Source of the DNA: Linyphia triangularis | Taxonomy: Eukaryota > Arthropoda > Arachnida > Araneae > Linyphiidae | NCBI GenBank assembly: GCA_963978545.1 | Contig: OZ021723.1 | Location: forward strand, 11,682,593-11,746,592 | DNA: 64,000 nt | Direction of reading: 5' to 3' | Shown here: piece by piece, positions 34,701-47,188 of the stretch | How positions within the stretch are numbered: the first letter of the stretch is position 1 | Layout: every line of letters begins with the position of its first letter | Notes under the pieces: model-generated | Told to the model about the DNA's origin: nothing | Database searches by the model: none | The model's input: only the letters and a program-made list of their open reading frames with translations | Made by a program: the position numbers and the translations under genes

Positions 34701-37700
34701 TTTTATCATTTTAAATAAGATACTCATTTCATAATACATGCTAAAAAGTTTTTAAAGTTGTTTCATTGACTTTGACTTCTGGGCAAAAAATTAATTATTA
34801 TAACTATTATAAGAAGTCAACGGATTTTCGGGGAATCGGTTGACTTCTTATAATAGTTACAATAATTAATCAATTTTTTTTTTCTTTTTGTCGCGTTCCA
34901 TGTGCCACCTACGTGGGAAGACTGCTTCTTCCTCTCGTTTTTTATTTCTGGGAACACCTTTAGATTATTAGATACGAATCAAGTTTCTTAATAAGTAAAA
35001 ATCCTTTGCACGAAATAAGAAAACAATTTGTGATTAGTTGAAACGCACTTCGAATTCTTCCACCTCTTTTTATTTTACACTACAACACTTAGATTAAGTT
35101 CAATTGGATTACAGTAAATGAGTTAATTAGTTCCTCCAAGTCAAATAGAAACGTGTGTAAAAGAGGCCATTTAGTGACAGCCCTAAAACTTGATAGAATG
35201 CATTGCTATCGATATCGAAATCTATCTGCTAAGTTTCAGCTCGAATGGATAAAGCTAGGCAAGTGGATTAATTTGTCGTTATCATTTTCTCAGATTCGTA
35301 CGCCACACACAAAAGCAAACAAAATCGAAGTTAGGATTTAGAAATACAACATACAAAATTCAAAGAAAATTGTTTCCCCAATGAAAATAAAATTAAAAAA
35401 TAGGCCATATTCTAAATGAACAACCGAATTCTTAAAATAGATATCAATTAAGTACCATATTTAATGCCTAATAATCTACAAACAGCAAAGTATTTAAAAG
35501 TAAATGGTTGAGAACAAAACAGGAACAAAAAGTAAGCCAAAGTATTTTAATGATAGTGCAATAAATGTATCTTCTAACCAATCCTCAATAATTCAAGACA
35601 ACAGGTGCCTGCATTCACCAGACAGTTACAAGGAAGGTTGACTAAGTCTGCTTTAAGCAAAACAAAAAATATATATATATATAAAAAAATAGCAAATATC
35701 CAGAAAATCACTGGAAAATCCGAAAATCGCCAAAAAAAGGTGGAAATTCGCCAGAATAATTTTTTTAAATCGCCAAAAAATCGCCAATCGCCAAACCCTC
35801 AAAACCTATCGCCAAACGCCTTCAAAAATCGCCAAATTGGCGAAAAATCGCCAAACCTGGCAGCGCTGGTTACAGTTAGCGTTTCCTACCATTTCCGTGC
35901 TATTTGTCATTTCTTTTATTTGCAGATAATTTTTTTTTATTTTGCGCTTCGCTCCGGTTGAATCCCTGGGAGATAAACAAGGCCTTTCTATAATCCCCTT
36001 GGGGCGCATTTTGAGGGCGGCCTTGAAAATTGGGCACAAAACGTTCTTTTTCTGATGGGATTTATGTGCCCCGAAGGAAGCTTCACGGGGGAAGTGACAT
36101 GAAACATATTTGGGGAGATTACTACAAAAGCTACGTTTCGGTGTCTGGCTTTCTTGGTGCAGGATTTCTCATATAATTTACATTTGAGAGAGAGAGTTGT
36201 CATGTTTTCACCATTTAGTATTTTATCTTGAGAGAGTTAAGGAAAGTCAATTTTGTAAATGTAGCTGGAAAGAACAGGTAGCATATTACTCCTTTTAGTC
36301 TTACACGAAGACGGAAAAGTACGTTACATAAGTGTACACTCTTAGTTATTTAAAACACTTGAACTGGGGAGAGATTTTTTTTTTTAAGTGTTGGTTGTTT
36401 CAGGTATTTTGAGGAATCTACCCAGAAAAAAAAAAGGATTATAATGATTTACAATTGAAAACGATCATCAAACATCAACTATTAATCTTTTTGTAAGAGA
36501 CTTTTTCATTTTCAATTTAAATAAATCAAAATGAAAAATTCAAGAGAAATTCGATTTCACCTCAATTTGCATTTGCCGTAATCACCTTTTGTCTCTATTT
36601 ATAGAGTTTTTAGCTAAACATTTTTAATCGCATACATTCGAATGAGTGGAAAACGGGAAAATCGATTTATTTAGTGTGATTCGATTCCCCCCCCCCCCCC
36701 CCCCGTCTCTTCAATACTAACTTGATAGTTTCTTTGTCGATAATACTATAGAGTCATTCCATGGTAACTTACGTTACATTTGGACACTTTCAATTAACTG
36801 TTTGTATAAATATAATAACAAAAAGTAATTCAGAACAAGATACTGATTTTGATTTCTTAAATCAACTGATAAAAAACCTAAATTTTAATGCAAATGATAG
36901 TATTTTAAAGATGTTTTTTAAATTTATTAAAATTAATTTAAGTGCCGTAACTTACGTTAAGCCAAAAGGGAATAGAGTAAAAAGTTCATTTAGCTTTGGA
37001 TAAAATTCTGTTCTGTTAAACTTCTAGTATTTTAAAGTTATATACATTTCCTTCCCTAATATTGTAATTGAAATAATGCAATTTAAAATTATCTGCATGA
37101 AACATTTTTTTAAATTTTTTTTTATAGCAATTTAATGGAGAGTAACTTACGTTAAGGTGACTTACTTTACACATTTGCACGTTTCAGAAATGATATACCA
37201 ATTGCTTTATTTTTATTAAACTAACATATGCTTTAAGTTATTAAGAGGTTTAAAAAAAAATACTATAATGTTGTGTGTATAATTTACATTACTTCACAAT
37301 TATCGAAATTTAAAAATATTATAATTAAAAAAGATAAATAAAAAAAGGAATATTCATTCTTCAAGTAGTAGGTTTTATTCTTCTGAATTATAATGCCCAC
37401 TACTACATATTGTTTGATTTTATGAATCAAATCTTTCTTTTTATGAAAAAAAATTCTGCATGATTGGATTATTTCCAGTTTGAATTAAATCTTTCATTTC
37501 AATTTTGAGATTAGTATTAAAATGCTGTAACGACCATACTGCCGTTAAAGTTGTCATCTTTCGTGACAGTTATTATACTTGGATACAATGAATCGTCATA
37601 ATGACCCACAATACTAATCATTCACTTTCAAGTTTCTATGTTTTATTCTTACGAAGCTTTAGAAGAAATCCAATGACTTTACGGTTACAAAATTTTTAAA

Positions 37701-39260
37701 CAGATATTTTAATATTCTGCCATAGGGAAGCTTTTCAGTAACAAAACTTGTAAATGGAGATTCTAATATTCTGCATTGTGTTAGCTATGAAAAATAGGTT
37801 TGCTAGTTTTGACTTGGAATTTTTTCCACCAGCAGTGATCTATAATTTTTTAATTGTGAATCTTAATGTCTGATTTTGGGCTGCCAACACAAAAAGCTCA
37901 GCTTTAATAACAATTTGTTTCCTTATTAACATTCTTACTTTTCTTTTAAGATCTACACTCCAATAACATATTGATATCAAAATGTAGATATCAATATTGG
38001 TAATATAATATTAAAAATGTCTTAATTGATATGCTTAGGCTTGATTAGAAAGAATGTTTAGTCGTTATAACATTGCAATTAAAACTAAACCTGAGGGGAG
38101 TTCCTAGAAACAAAACAAAAAAAATATTCATTCAAATTATTTTTACTTTGGACAGTTTTGAAACCATGAGTAAATAAATATTTTATTTTTTATGGAAAGT
38201 TTATTACTATTCTAAGTATTCTATGGAAAATTCTCTATCGATACTTTAAGTTCTATCCTTTTGGTGCGAACCAAACGGTATAGTGGTTAGCGTGCTAGCT
38301 TCTAGACCGCGAGGTTGCGGGTTCGAGTCCCGTGTTAGGCATGGGTGTTTGTAAATGTATGTTGGCTTGTCTAATGACGTATGTTTCGGCGCATTATAGC
38401 CCTCGCGTTGCTGACGGTGCCAGATAATCTGAATACAACCAACCAATCTATCCTTTTGGTAACTTACGCTACGAATTTTAATTATTTCATAATTAATTAT
38501 AAAAAATGTATACAAAATAAAAGTATAGATTTCTATTAAGCACATAACTAAAAGTAAGAAAAATTTATATTAACAAACATCTGTTTCGTTTTTTTTTTAA
38601 ACATTATATGAAAATAAACACATTTCTGGTAACTTACGTTACATGAAACAATCATTTTTAAAATCAATGAAATACAAGATTTTAATCATTGAAAAACTTG
38701 TTTAAACCATTTTTACTATTATTTAAGGTAATATAATTATTTAAAAACCCTTAGTATAACTATAGAAAGAAAAAAAATTATTTTACCCACTTTTAAAAAA
38801 ACACTACCCACTTCCATTAAAATTGAACTAACTCGACTATAATTCGAGAGTGTTTTCAACTTTTAGAAATTAATGTATTTAAAAAACGAACTACTAAGAA
38901 TGAACTTTGAATCTTTTTGTACACAAAAATGTGTAAAAAAATATATATATTTTATTAAAATTTTAATTTTTACAAGTTTTTCCCCCTTTTCATGGAATGA
39001 CCCTATGTTGAAGTTGTATTTATAAGAAAAATAATAGTGTAATTGTTGTTTTTTTTGTTATGTGGCAACACTTCTGAATATCTTTGGATTCAAAATTGAT
39101 AGAAGCTCAGTCGAGCGGATTTGTTTTGCTTGAAATAAAGTTCATGGAAAACGTACTTCACAATTTAGCAAGCTTTTACGCTTAATCGTAGTATACGTTA
39201 CACGGTGGATTTTTCGACATTGGCGATGGTATGTTTATATATTTGCAATTTTCAGGTTGC

Positions 39261-39311
<51 letters not shown>

Positions 39312-42300
39312 GCCTACGTCAATTCTTGGAGAATTCTTTTACTTCGGATTTGGCGACAGTTTGGCGACAAGCGTCCACGCGTCATTTCGGCGTTGGTGAC
39401 ATTTTTTAAAATTGCGCCAAGCGTGTACGTAAACTAGGATTTTACCAGCTTTTATATTTAATATACTTTAATCTTAAAAATTAACACCCTATACATTGTA
39501 TCTGTCAAGTTTAAGATCGATTGGATTATAGAAAGAGAATTAGCGCTCCGAAGATTTTCCCGCCACAAACACACAAGGTATACCGCTTCCGCCATCAAAT
39601 AAAAAGGATTTAATAGCTGCTGCTGAAGAGAGAGAGAGACAAAATTACAAAATATTTATTTCCTTTTTCAATTATCATTGAAACGAAGCTGGCAACGTTG
39701 TTGCTATTATGTGGCAAATATGCCTTTAGTTCCGTTGCAAAACATTTCGCCCGATTTCGCAGTTGAGAAAACATTCCAACTGGTCTATATCACTCTTTTA
39801 GGAAACTTAATTTCATCAAATAATTTCTCTCCCCAAAAAACCCTCAATTCCAAACCCATACTCTCATTCACCCAAACCACACATACTTGGAAGAGAAATC
39901 CTTTCCGCCACTTCATAATTTCGGAGATCTTCTCTCCAGGCCACGCATTTTTCCCTGAGCAGGAAGTCAATCACCTTTACCGAAGAGTTTTCTCACCATT
40001 TGTTGCGCCAGTTTATCCCCTTGCTACATCAAACAGGGGGAAACCGTTCGAGCGTTCAGACGGCTTTTGAAAGAGAAGGGGTCCTTTCTTATATGATCTG
40101 GGCGACCATTTCTTGTGTGATGATGTTTCCTCCTCGTATTCCTCTCGACAGCAAGAGAGCCCCGGGAAGTCACGTTTTTTTGGAAAGCAGTCTTCCGTGG
40201 GAATTGGCGTGAATATCGGAAGGAATGTTGTAATTTTCGATTCCGTTTTGAATGCTGTCGAGTGGGGAAATTAACAGAGAATTAAGTACCAAAAACAATC
40301 ATAGGTTGTTATGTTTTTTAAGTGTAGAGAACTTATGAAAAGTTTCCGCTTCCAATGGTTTCCATTTTGTCGCTTTTATCCCACATCAAAAATAGATTGT
40401 CGTATGGACACTGAACATTCTCAAACATTGTGATATTTAAAGGATATAAACAAACAAAAACAGAGTGGCCACAGAGCCGGGAAAACCTGGAAATAAGGGA
40501 AATGTCAGGGAGCTTTCCTATTCTGGAAAAAATCAGGGAAATGTCGGGGAACTTTTTAAAATTTCATGAAATTCAGGGAAATTTTGTATTGTTTAAGGCA
40601 CGTTCATCCATATTTCGGCGCTATTTACATGGTTATTTGTAGTGGTAAGTCATTAGAAGTTTAATGTTACGGAATAATTGAAACTTTTCATTACCAGCAA
40701 AACTATTTTTTAAAAATTGCATATTATTTCTTTAGCATGCAGGTTCTATTGGATCAGGGTGTCTAGACATCTGGAAAACTTAAGAGAATTGGGGAAATTT
40801 CAAAATGAAGTTTGTCCTAAAATCAGGGAATTTTTTAGAAATCTGTCTGGGAAATCAGGGAATTATCTGGGAACTTTTTTTCCTGAATTTAGTGGCCACA
40901 CTGAAAGAAGTTCGCCAATTTTCAGTTTTCGACGGTAGGGGAGATGGCGCTACCGTAGGTACAGACGTACCTAGGCTACATAGCCTCTTAAAAATAGGAA
41001 AATTATAGGTTTTATTGAGGGCAATGGCGGATACAGCGAGGGGCGGAGGGGGCGATCGCCCCCCTCCGTTATTCAGAGTTAAATAGAAAAAGAAATAAAG
41101 ACGACAAATAATATTTTATGCGTTGTTTATCATGATTATAATAAATAAAAAGCTATCACTGGTGTCTAAAAGTAACACATTTATTTACTTTGTATACATA
41201 ATAAGTGAATGAACATGTGAAAGAAATGAATTAAAAGTGAAACCAAAATGTACTAGATGGTTTTCTTTCACGTTTTAAGGCGCGCTTCTCTCAGGCTATG
41301 AATGTAGTCAATCAAGACTTGACGAATCTGTACAGAACATCCTATTGGAGATGAAATGGCCGAGGACAAAGCAAGAGACAGCAAAGTAAAATATTTTAGA
41401 CAAATTTGTTTTAATTCTTGATGATCATGGAACATGGAAACAGAAATTTGTTCAAGGAAAATATGAAGTTTGGTATATGTTTTGGAAGAACGTTTTCGTA
41501 AAAACACACACGCCTAAGTCTTAGAATACTTTTGCTTTGCACTTTTTGTTTAAAAAATTGCTGGTTATAAAAAAAAAATCTAAACTATTCAACAACCCAA
41601 AATTACAAAATCCCTCACCCCCTAATAATACCCTGGATCCGCTCTTGATTGAGGGCATTTTGGCAACACATGATATTCAGTTGTATCTCTGTTTTTAAAG
41701 GAATCACAAGCTTAAGTAAGCAGATGAAGCTATAATTTTTATTTTTGATTCAAAAAGTAAAAGTTTAGCTTTTTTAAATCCTTTCTATTAACTACAATTT
41801 TGTGTGTGTTAGTGACTGCCAGGTAAAATCGTGAGAAGGCTTAATTAACCCACTGGCCTTCATCCAATCAGGCTGAAGCTTAACAAATAGATTCAATGTC
41901 GACGAGAATGTGTTATATAATGGTTTGATGGCTGTCATTGTCACTAAAAGAAAGCTTTTACACACGTTTCTATTATCGCTTTGAAGTACGAACAAACCAA
42001 TTTGCCGTAGAGTACTTGCCATCATCTGTTGATGACATATATCGGATTGGACAACCCAACATTTGTAGATAACAACATAGATTGAAGCAAATGATATCAT
42101 TTCAAAATTACACACGTCTACCTCCTGCCGTTATTAGTTAAAATTCCCTAAATCAAGAAGGAAAAAAAATCAAATGCATATTTTGACACTTTTCTGATGG
42201 GTCTTTATAAATTAACCTTTTTATTGCATGAAATGGCTCAATTTCATAAGTCGTATGAACCCATATAACAATAGCAAAATATGTAATTTAACGATATATC

Positions 42301-45300
42301 TAATAAATGTAATAAAACGAAAGCAAAAGCGTCAAAATATGCACTTGATTTTTTTTGGGGGGAGGGGGGCTTTTTAATCTATGTCTAAATAGGGATTTTT
42401 AACTTATGAAGTACAGTGGTTGTTAGCACTGGTCGAAATGAAAATAAATTTTATATTTTCCTTTATTATTTAATTGAAAAGTTTGATATGTGTTGTAAAT
42501 TTATTTTTTGCTCAGAATGACTTTTGTTTCTTTGTTTCTTAATTGAGAGACTGACGAGAAAATGATGCGACTTAATTTAGATATATTAAGGGGGTCTAGA
42601 AATCAAAAATTTTAAAATTCTCAAAAACGATTTTATTATTGTAAAAAAATAATGCAAATGTTTTTGAATAAAATGGCATCAAAAGTTTGTTTCTATCATT
42701 AGTAGAACTTGAAATATTTTACTTTTGTTTCATGACAACTGCATCTCAGACATGCTATCTTGAAACTTTGAAACTGTTTTTCTCGGTGATAGATTTTTGT
42801 TCCTTTTTTGAGTTTAAATTGATATAACTTAAAAACTGCTAGTTATAAATTTATGAAACATTCCGCAATTATTTTTCATGGATATTTCTTTAATTTTTCT
42901 TCAGGAATTATGTTTTTTTATTTAACATTTCTTTAAAAAGTTTTTGGAGTTTAGCATACTATGGATTTTATACAGTTTTTGCACAAAATATTTTTTTTTA
43001 ATTTTTTCTAGTTACTTCATTGAAAAATCACGGAGACAATTTTTTATATGAATTATAAGAAGTAATTTAATGTAAAAATGAAGTGATTTTTTTAAAAAAG
43101 TTTTTTAGATGTATCAAATTTAGAAAATATCAAAATTTTGAAGTTTTTTAATTTTTAAAAAAAATATTTTTTAAATTTGAAAATTTAAAATTGTTTTTTA
43201 AATTTCAAAGCATTATTCATTACTGCATAAAAAATTTCTGGAAAATAATTCTAAAAATAAAGATTTTAGAATTTTGAGTCCCGTACCCCCTTTTAAGATA
43301 TTTAGACTATGTTAGTTTGTATTGAAGTATTTGGTAAGACCAGATCTTGATATCACCAAGAAATCACTTGTCACTACACTGGTATGATCCAAACCAACTG
43401 AATCTTACTCATAAGTCCTTCAAATGTTTTCGGAAAGTTTAGACTGTTTTGGAAAAAGTGTGATGGATTAATCAACCAGCAGTATAACTCATTTAATACG
43501 CTAATTAGAAAATGTAATCGACATTATTTTATTTTATTTGACCGTAATCTTCAGAAAAATTTCATCCGCGAATTTCATCTGAAACTTTAAACGTCTTTTT
43601 TATTATTTCTAGCATAAACAATTACACGCAATTTATGCCTTAAAAAAAAAAAACTTCTTATTCTAAGACTTAAGAAATTGCTTCAGTTGCATTCCTCACA
43701 AATTAAACAAGCAATATGAAATACCTCTGTTATTTAAATACCACCGTAATGGTTCGTAACCATTTGATTTCGGGGTGAACGCAAAACGGCAACTGGTGTG
43801 ACGACTTCTGGGGTGGTTGGCCTTTTCTTGTGGCAGAGAGAGAAAGCAAAACCAGAAGTTATATATCGATGAATCCAAAGAAGAGAATTTCTGTCCCCCA
43901 GCAATTCCGTATTGCCAAAGCTGAGGAGGTTCGGCCTTGCCTGCAGCGAACTTGGCGAATACTCGTCTTCGCCAAGAAAGAAGAATCGAAAACATTTCTA
44001 ATTGACAGCCTGCATGTTTCCTTTTTATAAGAGAACACTCTTGGCCTGTGTAATATGGAACGTGACTTTGTTAAAGGAAAAAACCTACTTTTAATTGATT
44101 TGAGTTTGTAATTACGTTTCAGTTACTGTTACTTAAATTGATTGAGCTTTATTATTGCTGTCGGAATGTGAGGTAATCAGAGGGTGGTTGGTTGCACTAG
44201 AAATTTTCTGGCCCTAGAGCTAAACGAAGGTGTACAGCACCAGAACGTCTTTGGATAAAGATTAGTGTGAAAGAAGGTATGATTTCCGGGTGGTCTTTTT
44301 AGGGGAAACGCCCTCATTTGGATCTCTAATGAGAGAAAACGCCCACCAAGTAAAACGAAAACTGATTCGATACTGTGTGCCACGATCACCGCCGTGTCTA
44401 CTTTGAAAAGAGACCTGCAGGAAAGAGCGCTGGTTAGGCTCGATTCCGAGATCTCTTGCATGCTAAGTGACCAATTTTGCCTCCCGTGTGTTAGTCCGGA
44501 AATCGAATAGTAGATACCAAGGTTGTAGGTTGTAAAGTAGAGATTGTATAGGAGAACGGTGTGTCATTATTTCTGTATCTTACTGGTTTGAAATGAAGCC
44601 ATTTCTAGTCCGAAATTCCAGTAAAATTTTATATTTTCATTAATGACGTTCCCCTACCAGAAGCTTGGATTGAATAGCTTAGTATAGAGTAGTGTTAATT
44701 AAATACTTAAAAAAAAGATTGAATGAAAAATTACATACTATTGAAAGAAAATTAAGGAATCGGAGAAATTGCTCACTAATTTCTCCAAGATACGCTTCGC
44801 GAAATGGATTAATAACTGAGATAAGGCCGATTTATACATTACCAGTCGGTTTACCAGTTGACATCACCATTTATGTGACACCAGCACTAGTACTGAGTAC
44901 ACACATCATTCCAGTCCCAGGAGAAGCCAGTTTGCCACTTGCCTCTGTCTGGCAGCTCCAGTAGATCAAACATTTTCTATTTACTGGCGCGTCAACTCCC
45001 ATAATCTAACTACCGGTGATCTCCCGTGGTCAAGGACTGGCATCATAGCTCTCGTTCAATGCGCTGAAGCTATTTGCATCATGTAAAAACAAAATCATCA
45101 AGCTTCACCGGACCATCTGCTTTCCTGTTTGGATTTGGAGAAGAGCGATCTCTTTAAAAACCCTGCGCTGGTTCGAGACTTTCTTTGGGCGTACGGTCTC
45201 TTGGACTTGGTCTAGACTTGTTCTAGATCAAGTGGAATAAGAAACAACAACAACAAAACTGGCATTCCGATCAAAGCATGACATTAACCGTCCACTGAGA

Positions 45301-47147
45301 CGTTTCAGATACTGGTAGCATGAAAATTACCTTATAGGATTAAAGTTTAAGGATTGCATTCATGGGTAAGTGGCGTCTGGCTTGGAATTTGAGGACGTTA
45401 AAATTCAATAAAAATATATTAGATGAAAAATGTGTAATAAACACACTAATATCCTATGTCACTACATGTCATAAAGTAATGGGAAATACATGGCACGGAA
45501 ATCATAGCTCCTTCCTCGTAAAATATACTATCTAATCTGCGGAAAGTAAGTTTTTAACATTGATAGAAATTGAATTTAAATACATGAAGGAAATAAAACT
45601 TCATATTTCTTTGAAAATAGCTTCTTCCATTGAATATTCTCTTGTTTCCTTGATTATTTTACCATATTCCTCCAATAAATTGAAATGTTTGCTTAATGTC
45701 TTGAATATTTTCTCACGGTTTGTGGTATTGTAATTTTAATATTATTCTATTTAAACCCTATTGCTTAAGGAAAAGTTAGAAAGTGTATCGCAGCGTTAAA
45801 AATATTCCACAATGGTTTTTTGCTCAGATTTGTTTTGCTTTTTATATTCCTTTAAGGCTATTTAAAACTCAAAATATTCACAACTTTTAAAAAATTTATC
45901 TAGGAAATAAATATGAATATTTCTGAGTGATTGAAGGCAAAATGTTTGATTGAAGGATTTTTTCTGTCATAAGCAGGACTTTCTCAGAAGTCAAGAATCA
46001 GTCACAAGACTTCAGCTTACATCGACGCGATTCATAAACTCTTTAGACCGACCAAACTGTATAGTGGTTAGCGTGCTGGCTTCTAGACCTCGAGGTTGCG
46101 GGTTCGAGTCCCGTGTTAGTCATGGGTGTTTGTAAATGTATGTTGGCTTGTCTAATGACGAATGTTTCGGCGCATTATAGCCCTCGTGTTGCTGACGACG
46201 CCAGATAATCTGAATACAACCAACCAACCATAAACTCTTTAGGTCCATTTTTATCCGAATTTCATTGAATCATAATTTTCTTTAAGTTGCCTCCATGAGT
46301 TCCTTAAATAAATATCTAGTCTATTGTAATTTGTTTCGATGAATTTTTTTAGTATCGATTTTAAACACATCTAAAGGATGGTTGGTTTGCTCAACGACCT
46401 ATTTTTATGCGCAATGATAGCTAATCAGGCCAGGACCTGCAGCTTTACGTAGATTCCAAACCACAACAAACAACCATGCCTAACCTGGGATTCGAACCCG
46501 GCACCTTTAACATGCGAGGCCAGAACGCTAACCCCATAGCCATCAGATGGGTCCATTTAAAGGATGAAAAGTGAGTGAGTGAGAGAGAGAGAGATCAACT
46601 CTCTCTCTTCTCACACACATAATAGCCACCACTGACCGATATCAACTTTGCGAGACTTTTCCCGAATATTTTGAATTTGTAAACCCATAAGCATTGTTGC
46701 TTACACACATTTAGTACACAAATATATATTTATTCGGTTATTTTTATAGTTCATAATAATGCTGCGTATATTTTCTCTTTTTTACATTTTGACCGTTTTC
46801 AACTCTGGTCATTAAAGCGATACTGAGTCAAGTTCTGCTTCTGGGGGGGTAAGTATTGAGATTAAAGAATTTAACTCTTGGCCTAAAACATAGCCCCAGC
46901 TGTTAGAGAACACAACACTGCAAATTCTTCAGTTTAAGGGGGTTCAGGGGCCAAATATTTTCAAAATTGTCAACAACAACAAAACAAAAAAATGTGCGCT
47001 TTAAAAGATAATATGTTCAATTACTATCATTTTGATATCCCATTTATAATACTAATCCTTTCCGTTGGCCTGCAGTTGTCATGTTAATATCTGACAGCTG
47101 ACGCTGACTCAGTTTCTGCATGAACTTTAAACAGTTTTTTCATACTG

Positions 47148-47188
<41 letters not shown>

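Larger units (their letters stand above)
32425..35868. mobile_element. hAT-type element, 3.44 kb, no transposase seen
   Basis: Inverted ends cagggctgcca and tggcagcgctg lie between a perfect 8 bp duplication gttacagt (32417-32424, 35869-35876). Both ends are packed with tcgccaaa words, at about 32449-32560 and 35725-35860. The interior is AT-rich with a GC-richer island (32880-33480), a family X fragment and a hairpin, and has no transposase frame. The subterminal words run in the same direction at both ends, which is unusual for an inverted-end element. Confidence 0.8.

Noticed and set aside
35605..35961. 118-codon open frame rich in Asn, Lys, Gln
   Set aside because: It reads through the cgccaaa repeat array and across the hAT right border, so it is a repeat artefact.
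39678..40070. 130-codon open frame
   Set aside because: Overlapped by frames on both strands of similar length in a GC-richer island; no domain seen.
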